A stretch of 64,000 nt of DNA from a bacterium (GTDB lineage Bacteria; 4484-113; JAFGCY01), in the NCBI GenBank assembly GCA_020440605.1, contig JAGRNT010000020.1, positions 1 through 64,000 on the forward strand, read 5' to 3'. Positions 60,111 to 64,000 of the stretch are shown here, in pieces. Positions within the stretch are counted from its first letter, which is position 1. The number at the start of each line of letters is the position of its first letter. Both the position numbers and the translations under genes were made by a program. The notes beneath the pieces are model-generated. The model saw only the letters and a list, made by a program, of their open reading frames with translations, ran no database searches and had not been told where the DNA came from.

Positions 60111-61634
60111 TTATGAGCTGCTGTCCGTACTTTCCGCGAAATAACGCTCGACCTCTTCCACATCGGAGAAGTGGATGGTGCGGTCGCGCAGGATCTGATA
60201 GTCCTCGTGGCCCTTGCCCGCGATCAGCACGATGTCGCCGGCACTGGACTCTGCAAGCGCGCGACGGATCGCTTCGCGGCGGTCCTCGACCCGCAGCCAG
60301 GCCGCCCCCTGCGGATCCAGTCCTGCAATGATCTCATCCAGGATCGCGGCTGGATCCTCCGTGCGCGGGTTGTCACTGGTGAAGATCGACAGCGCACTGC
60401 CGCGCTGGGCGATCGCCCCCATCTGCGGACGCTTGCTGCGGTCACGGTCCCCGCCGCAGCCCACGACGGTGATCAGCCGCCTGCCTTCGGGCACCAGCCG
60501 TCCGAGGGCGCGGACGACATTGTCAACCGCATCCGGAGTATGGGCATAGTCCACGTAGACATTCACGCCCTGCGGGTTGCCGACCCGCTGCAGCCGTCCC
60601 GGGACATTGCTAAAGGAAGCCAGACCCGCGCGGATCTGCGGCAGATCCAGGCCTTCCAGCAGCGCCACGCCGGCGGCGGCGGTGCAGTTGTGGATCTGGA
60701 AGTCACCCGCCAGGCCGCAGTGCAGGCAGGCCAGGTTGGCATCCTCACTAAGGCTCGGGGGCCAGATTCCGTTCTTGAGCACGAGTTTCCATGACACACC
60801 GCCGGCATCCGCCTGCGGATCAGTGATCACGAGGTTGCAGACGCGCTCAGTGCCGTACTTGAGCAGCAGGCCGCCGAAGCGTGCGGCATAGCCCCGCCCC
60901 GTTTCGTCATCCATGTTGATCACGGCATATCCGCCCTGCGGTGCCAGATAGTCCGCGAACAGGATCTCCTTGGCATCCGCGTATTCCTGCATGCTGCCGT
61001 GGTAGTCAAAGTGGTCCTGGCTGAGATTGGTGAACACACCACCGGCGAAGCGGATTCCGGCAACGCGGTGCTGCTGCAGCGCGTGGCTGCTGACTTCCAT
61101 CACCAGATGTGTGGCACCTTCACGGACAAGGTTGGCAAGCATCTGCTGGATCTCCGCCGCATCGGGAGTTGTCAGGGAACCGCTGAGGAACTCAGACTGG
61201 CCCGGACGCAACAGTCCGAGGGTACCGAGCACGGCGGCTCGCTGACCGACGCTGTTGAGCAGGTGGCCGATCAGGAGAGCCGTACTGGTCTTGCCGTTGG
61301 TTCCGGTTACACCGATCACGCGCAGTTTGCTGCTGGGATCGCCGAACAGCCTGGCATTCAGTTCCGCATAGGCGTGGCGGCTGTCGGCTACACGCACGAA
61401 TGAACCGGTCGCATCCGGATCCAGGGGTGCACTCTGCACCACAACCGAAGCTCCCGCCGCAAGGGCCTGGGAGATGAAGCGGTGGCCGTCGTACTGCGTC
61501 CCGGGAATGGCAACGAACACGCTGCCGGGCACCACTTTCCTGCTGTCGCTGACCACGCGGTCAACTTCCATGTCGCCGAACAGGTTCAGGTGGTCCAGGG
61601 ATTCCATTCCCTCCAGCAGGTCATCAAGTCTCAT
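60111..61634 (-). CDS. murE: UDP-MurNAc-L-Ala-D-Glu--meso-diaminopimelate ligase
   Basis: Cytosolic ligase adding the third stem residue, 507 residues from ATG 61634. SDSRKVVPGSVFVAIPGTQYDGHRFI is the N-terminal domain signature; the P-loop is VTGTNGKTSTALLIGHLL; TTPDAAEIQQML, MEVSSHALQQHRVAGI and NLSQDHFDYHGSMQEYADAK follow. The C-terminal substrate motif reads TSDNPRTEDP; DNPR marks meso-DAP rather than lysine specificity. The longer open frame (to 61748) lies inside ftsI and is rejected: AGAGG sits seven bases before 61634. It overlaps ftsI by 11 bases. Confidence 0.95.
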   Translation of the reverse strand: MRLDDLLEGMESLDHLNLFGDMEVDRVVSDSRKVVPGSVFVAIPGTQYDGHRFISQALAAGASVVVQSAPLDPDATGSFVRVADSRHAYAELNARLFGDPSSKLRVIGVTGTNGKTSTALLIGHLLNSVGQRAAVLGTLGLLRPGQSEFLSGSLTTPDAAEIQQMLANLVREGATHLVMEVSSHALQQHRVAGIRFAGGVFTNLSQDHFDYHGSMQEYADAKEILFADYLAPQGGYAVINMDDETGRGYAARFGGLLLKYGTERVCNLVITDPQADAGGVSWKLVLKNGIWPPSLSEDANLACLHCGLAGDFQIHNCTAAAGVALLEGLDLPQIRAGLASFSNVPGRLQRVGNPQGVNVYVDYAHTPDAVDNVVRALGRLVPEGRRLITVVGCGGDRDRSKRPQMGAIAQRGSALSIFTSDNPRTEDPAAILDEIIAGLDPQGAAWLRVEDRREAIRRALAESSAGDIVLIAGKGHEDYQILRDRTIHFSDVEEVERYFAESTDSSS

Positions 61635-63501
61635 TGGGTACCTCTGCTCTCTCGCCGAATGACAGGTAGCTGATGCGGTCCGCGATCCGTGCGAAAACCG
61701 GTCCGGCCACGCTGCCGCCGTAGTACTGCCCCCGGCGCGGGTGCGCATACATCACCACGATCACATACTGTGGATCCTTCACGGGGAAGTAGCCCGCGAA
61801 GCTCGCCAGGTAGGCATGTTCCTCGTATCCGCGGCCGTCCTTCGCCGCGATCTGTCCCGTGCCGGTCTTGCCGGCGGGCAGGAAGCGGGGATTGCCACTC
61901 TTCAGATCACGCTTGCTGGCCAGCGACTTCATGTAGCGCTCGGGGATCGCCTTCTTGCCGGTGCCACTGACAACGACATCGGCCAGCCACTGCTGGGCCC
62001 GGCGGCAACCCTGCTCACTGAGCACCTTGCGCTGGCCACTGTCCAGGTCATAGACACGGTCATTCAGGGCATCAATCAGCTGCATGCCGCCTTCCGGCTC
62101 GGCCTCCTCCAGCTCAAGCTTGAGCGTGGGCTTGACCTCATAGCCGCCGTTGGCGATCACGCAGTAGGCACTGGCCAGCTGCAGGGGAGTCATGGAAAAA
62201 CCCTGGCCGAAGCCGGAGTTGGCAAGTGAGACGGTGGGCCACTTCTGCTCCTCATCCAGCCAGCTGTTGGGGCGGCGGCCGCTGCCCTCCAGCGGCAGTT
62301 CGACACCGGTGCGGGAGAACAGGCCGTAGCTGCTGAAGGCCTCCATCACGCGCTCCTGTCCGAGCTTCATGGCGATCCGCGCCATGCCGACGTTGCTGCT
62401 TTCACGGATGATGTCCGCCACGGGCACGCCGCTGGAGTCGCCGATGTAGTGCGTGGCCTCAGCCTCGGTGATCCAGTAGCGGCCGATATTGATGCGCTGG
62501 TTGCAGATGAAGCGCTGGTTCTCAGAGATCCAGCCACGATCCGTGGCATAGGCTGCCAGCAGCGGCTTGGCGGTACTGCCCGGTTCGACCAGATAGTGCA
62601 CCGCCGGGTTCTGCTGGCTGACGAGCCGGCCCTGTTCGTCGAACATCCGGCCCGCCACGAAGTCGTTGGGATCGAAGTCCGGGGCACTGCTCATGGCCAG
62701 CACCTGGCCATTGAAGGGATCCATCACGATGGCGACGCCCCAGTCCGGATTGTGTTCTTCCATCCCGGCCTGCAGCTCCTCCTCGCAGATCAGCTGGATC
62801 GCGGGATCGAGAGTGGTGCGCAGGCTGCGCCCGGGGATTTCCTCGGAGACGGTCTGCAGCGAACCCGGCAGGCGGTTCTGGGATCCGTCGCGCATGAATT
62901 CGCGGCTGCCGGAGAAGCCGCGCAGCTCATTGTGCCAGGCGGCCTCCAGCCCGAGCTGGTGTTCACGGCGGCTGGAGAAGAAGCCGACCGTGGCCGGCGC
63001 TCCGTTGTCAGAACAGGGGTAGTAGCGCTCCAGGTAGTAGAGCGTGGTCACACCACGGAAGTCGCGTTCGTCAATCTCGCGTGCGGCGGCGGCGGGCAGA
63101 CCACTGAGGATCTCCAGCCCGCGGCTGCGGGAGGCCTGCATCCGGCGACGCAGCTCGATGTCGTTGCCACCATTGTATTCCGAGAGCATACTGACGATAC
63201 CCTCGACGGCCTCCTCGCCACCGTCACGGATAAGCTGCATGTCCAGCACGACGCGGGTCAGGCGCCGGGTCGTGGCCAGCACACTGCCGTCACGGTAGAG
63301 AATGTCGCCGCGCCGGCCTTCGGGGCTCTCGCGTCCCTCCCAGCGGTCATGCACTGCCCGGCTGTAGTAGCCGGTTATGCGCGGGTCATTCTGCAGAAAA
63401 TAAAGGTGGGCTGCCAGATAGGCAGCCCCGAGGAGGAAGGCGGAGAAGAATATCCTGTTGTGGACTCGCTGGAGCTTCTGCCAACGGTGCTCGTTCATCA
63501 T
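61624..63501 (-). CDS. ftsI: Peptidoglycan D,D-transpeptidase FtsI (class B PBP)
   Basis: Septal transpeptidase partner of FtsW, 625 residues. A short cytosolic lead and one TM helix (IFFSAFLLGAAYLAAHLYFL) are followed by the pedestal domain (RRGDILYRDGSVLATT, GLEAAWHNELRGFSG, LRTTLDPAIQLICEEEL). The catalytic domain has the three penicillin-binding motifs: S-x-x-K as STAK in VEPGSTAKPLLAAYA, S-x-N in IRESSNVGMARI, and KTG in FLPAGKTGTGQIA. No PASTA repeats. GGAG lies five bases before the ATG. Next to an FtsL-like gene upstream and overlapping murE downstream, the usual dcw order. Confidence 0.93.
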   Translation of the reverse strand: MMNEHRWQKLQRVHNRIFFSAFLLGAAYLAAHLYFLQNDPRITGYYSRAVHDRWEGRESPEGRRGDILYRDGSVLATTRRLTRVVLDMQLIRDGGEEAVEGIVSMLSEYNGGNDIELRRRMQASRSRGLEILSGLPAAAAREIDERDFRGVTTLYYLERYYPCSDNGAPATVGFFSSRREHQLGLEAAWHNELRGFSGSREFMRDGSQNRLPGSLQTVSEEIPGRSLRTTLDPAIQLICEEELQAGMEEHNPDWGVAIVMDPFNGQVLAMSSAPDFDPNDFVAGRMFDEQGRLVSQQNPAVHYLVEPGSTAKPLLAAYATDRGWISENQRFICNQRINIGRYWITEAEATHYIGDSSGVPVADIIRESSNVGMARIAMKLGQERVMEAFSSYGLFSRTGVELPLEGSGRRPNSWLDEEQKWPTVSLANSGFGQGFSMTPLQLASAYCVIANGGYEVKPTLKLELEEAEPEGGMQLIDALNDRVYDLDSGQRKVLSEQGCRRAQQWLADVVVSGTGKKAIPERYMKSLASKRDLKSGNPRFLPAGKTGTGQIAAKDGRGYEEHAYLASFAGYFPVKDPQYVIVVMYAHPRRGQYYGGSVAGPVFARIADRISYLSFGERAEVPNET

Positions 63502-63536
63502 CGGTCTCCGCAGTTGTCAATATAGTTGCCCTCTGA

Positions 63537-64000
63537 TCAGGGCGCGATCTTGATCATTTCACGGCTGAGCGGGTACAGCTCCTCCACCAGCATCTTGCCA
63601 GAGGCCTGGCTGATGTTGGTGAGCACGATGTACTCGGTCGCCGGTTCATAGTTCACCAGGGCGGCAGGCTTGTTGTCACCCGCCAGCAGTTCGTTCTCAC
63701 TCTGGATCAGGTCCTGGCGGGCCTCCTCCATCTGCTGCTCGATCTTGGTTCCCAGTCCCTGGCTGAGCTGCTGATCCTCGTAGGACAGCTTCATGGTGTC
63801 GCTGTCAAACGCAGCCATCGCCGCCAGCCCGATCACGGCCGCGAGCACACCCGTCGCCACCAGCAGCTTGAAGCCCATCAGGCGCACGGCCCGGCCCTTG
63901 GCCAGCCTGCGCTGCCAGGCCCTGAAGCCGTTGTGCCGGCGCTCGCCGAACGCAGCGCTCAGAATCCTGTATTCTCCGTAACCGTAGACCCGGTCAGTTG
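63537..64000 (-). CDS. FtsL-like division protein (N terminus outside window)
   Basis: The minus-strand frame is open from the window edge to the stop at 63537, 154 codons without a start that must be used; a GTG at 63887 exists, but the coding-like basic stretch before it (YGEYRILSAAFGERR, FRAWQRRLAKGRA) suggests the true start lies further upstream. One TM helix (LLVATGVLAAVIGLAAMAAF) separates a positively charged cytosolic part from a periplasmic helical segment (SYEDQQLSQGLGTKIEQQMEEARQ) of coiled-coil character. Topology, size and position directly before ftsI fit FtsL, though sequence identity to FtsL is normally too low to prove it. The C-terminal 50 residues are longer than in most FtsL proteins. 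Confidence 0.55.
   Translation of the reverse strand, partial: TDRVYGYGEYRILSAAFGERRHNGFRAWQRRLAKGRAVRLMGFKLLVATGVLAAVIGLAAMAAFDSDTMKLSYEDQQLSQGLGTKIEQQMEEARQDLIQSENELLAGDNKPAALVNYEPATEYIVLTNISQASGKMLVEELYPLSREMIKIAP

Overview
The window is a gene-dense stretch (roughly 60% G+C, no insertion sequences, CRISPR arrays or tRNA/rRNA genes seen) from a diderm bacterium. Evidence for an outer membrane is the Wza-like export protein, two Cys-lipidated secreted proteins and the Wzx/Wzz/ligase set. Evidence for DAP-type peptidoglycan is the DNPR motif of MurE. I cannot name the phylum. Frequent leaderless starts and a stand-alone TIGR03936/DUF2344 protein next to tsaD would fit an uncultured deep-branching lineage, possibly a diderm of the Terrabacteria side, but that is inference.

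Layout. 1-1577: edge of a TenA-like gene divergent from nhaA. 1583-12153: surface-polysaccharide locus (three glycosyltransferases, UDP-GlcNAc 2-epimerase, Wzx-like flippase, hexapeptide acyltransferase, O-antigen ligase/polymerase, Wzz-type chain-length protein). 12392-16100: ferritin-like protein, DegT sugar aminotransferase, NYN-LOTUS RNA-processing protein, GNAT. 16164-23215: a large lipoprotein and more sugar genes (UDP-sugar 6-dehydrogenase, sugar N-formyltransferase, Gfo/Idh oxidase, SLBB exporter). 23275-25562: a 40-codon gene with its own terminator, family-4 uracil-DNA glycosylase and two tandem HAD phosphatases. 25624-29750: livHMGF ABC importer with unusual insertions in both permeases and no binding protein. 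29792-29900: candidate structured RNA. 30046-33077: murI, rph, phosphohexomutase. 33084-36760, minus strand: a second lipoprotein, queuosine-precursor transporter and a membrane-anchored unknown. 36816-38523: tsaD plus DUF2344. 38539-54199, minus strand: a complete 14-subunit nuoA-N operon with an extra 105-residue gene between nuoD and nuoE. 54408-64000, minus strand: division/cell-wall cluster ftsL-like, ftsI, murE, murF, mraY, murD, ftsW, running straight into nuo.

How the genes work together. Dehydrogenase, Gfo/Idh oxidase, DegT aminotransferase, a formyl- or acyltransferase and a 2-epimerase are the classes needed to build a di-N-acylated mannuronic acid nucleotide (Wbp/Wlb-type pathway). 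The glycosyltransferases, flippase, ligase/polymerase, Wzz and Wza-like proteins would assemble and export a glycan containing it. MurI supplies D-glutamate for the Mur ligases encoded at the other end.

A recurring sequence signal is a TANNNT hexamer ending six or seven bases before an ATG or GTG start (nhaA, NYN-LOTUS, lipoprotein, udg, tsaD, the gene at 36654, yhhQ), often with an upstream TGC. This points to widespread leaderless transcripts. Internal operon genes instead use Shine-Dalgarno sites or overlapping stop/start codons.
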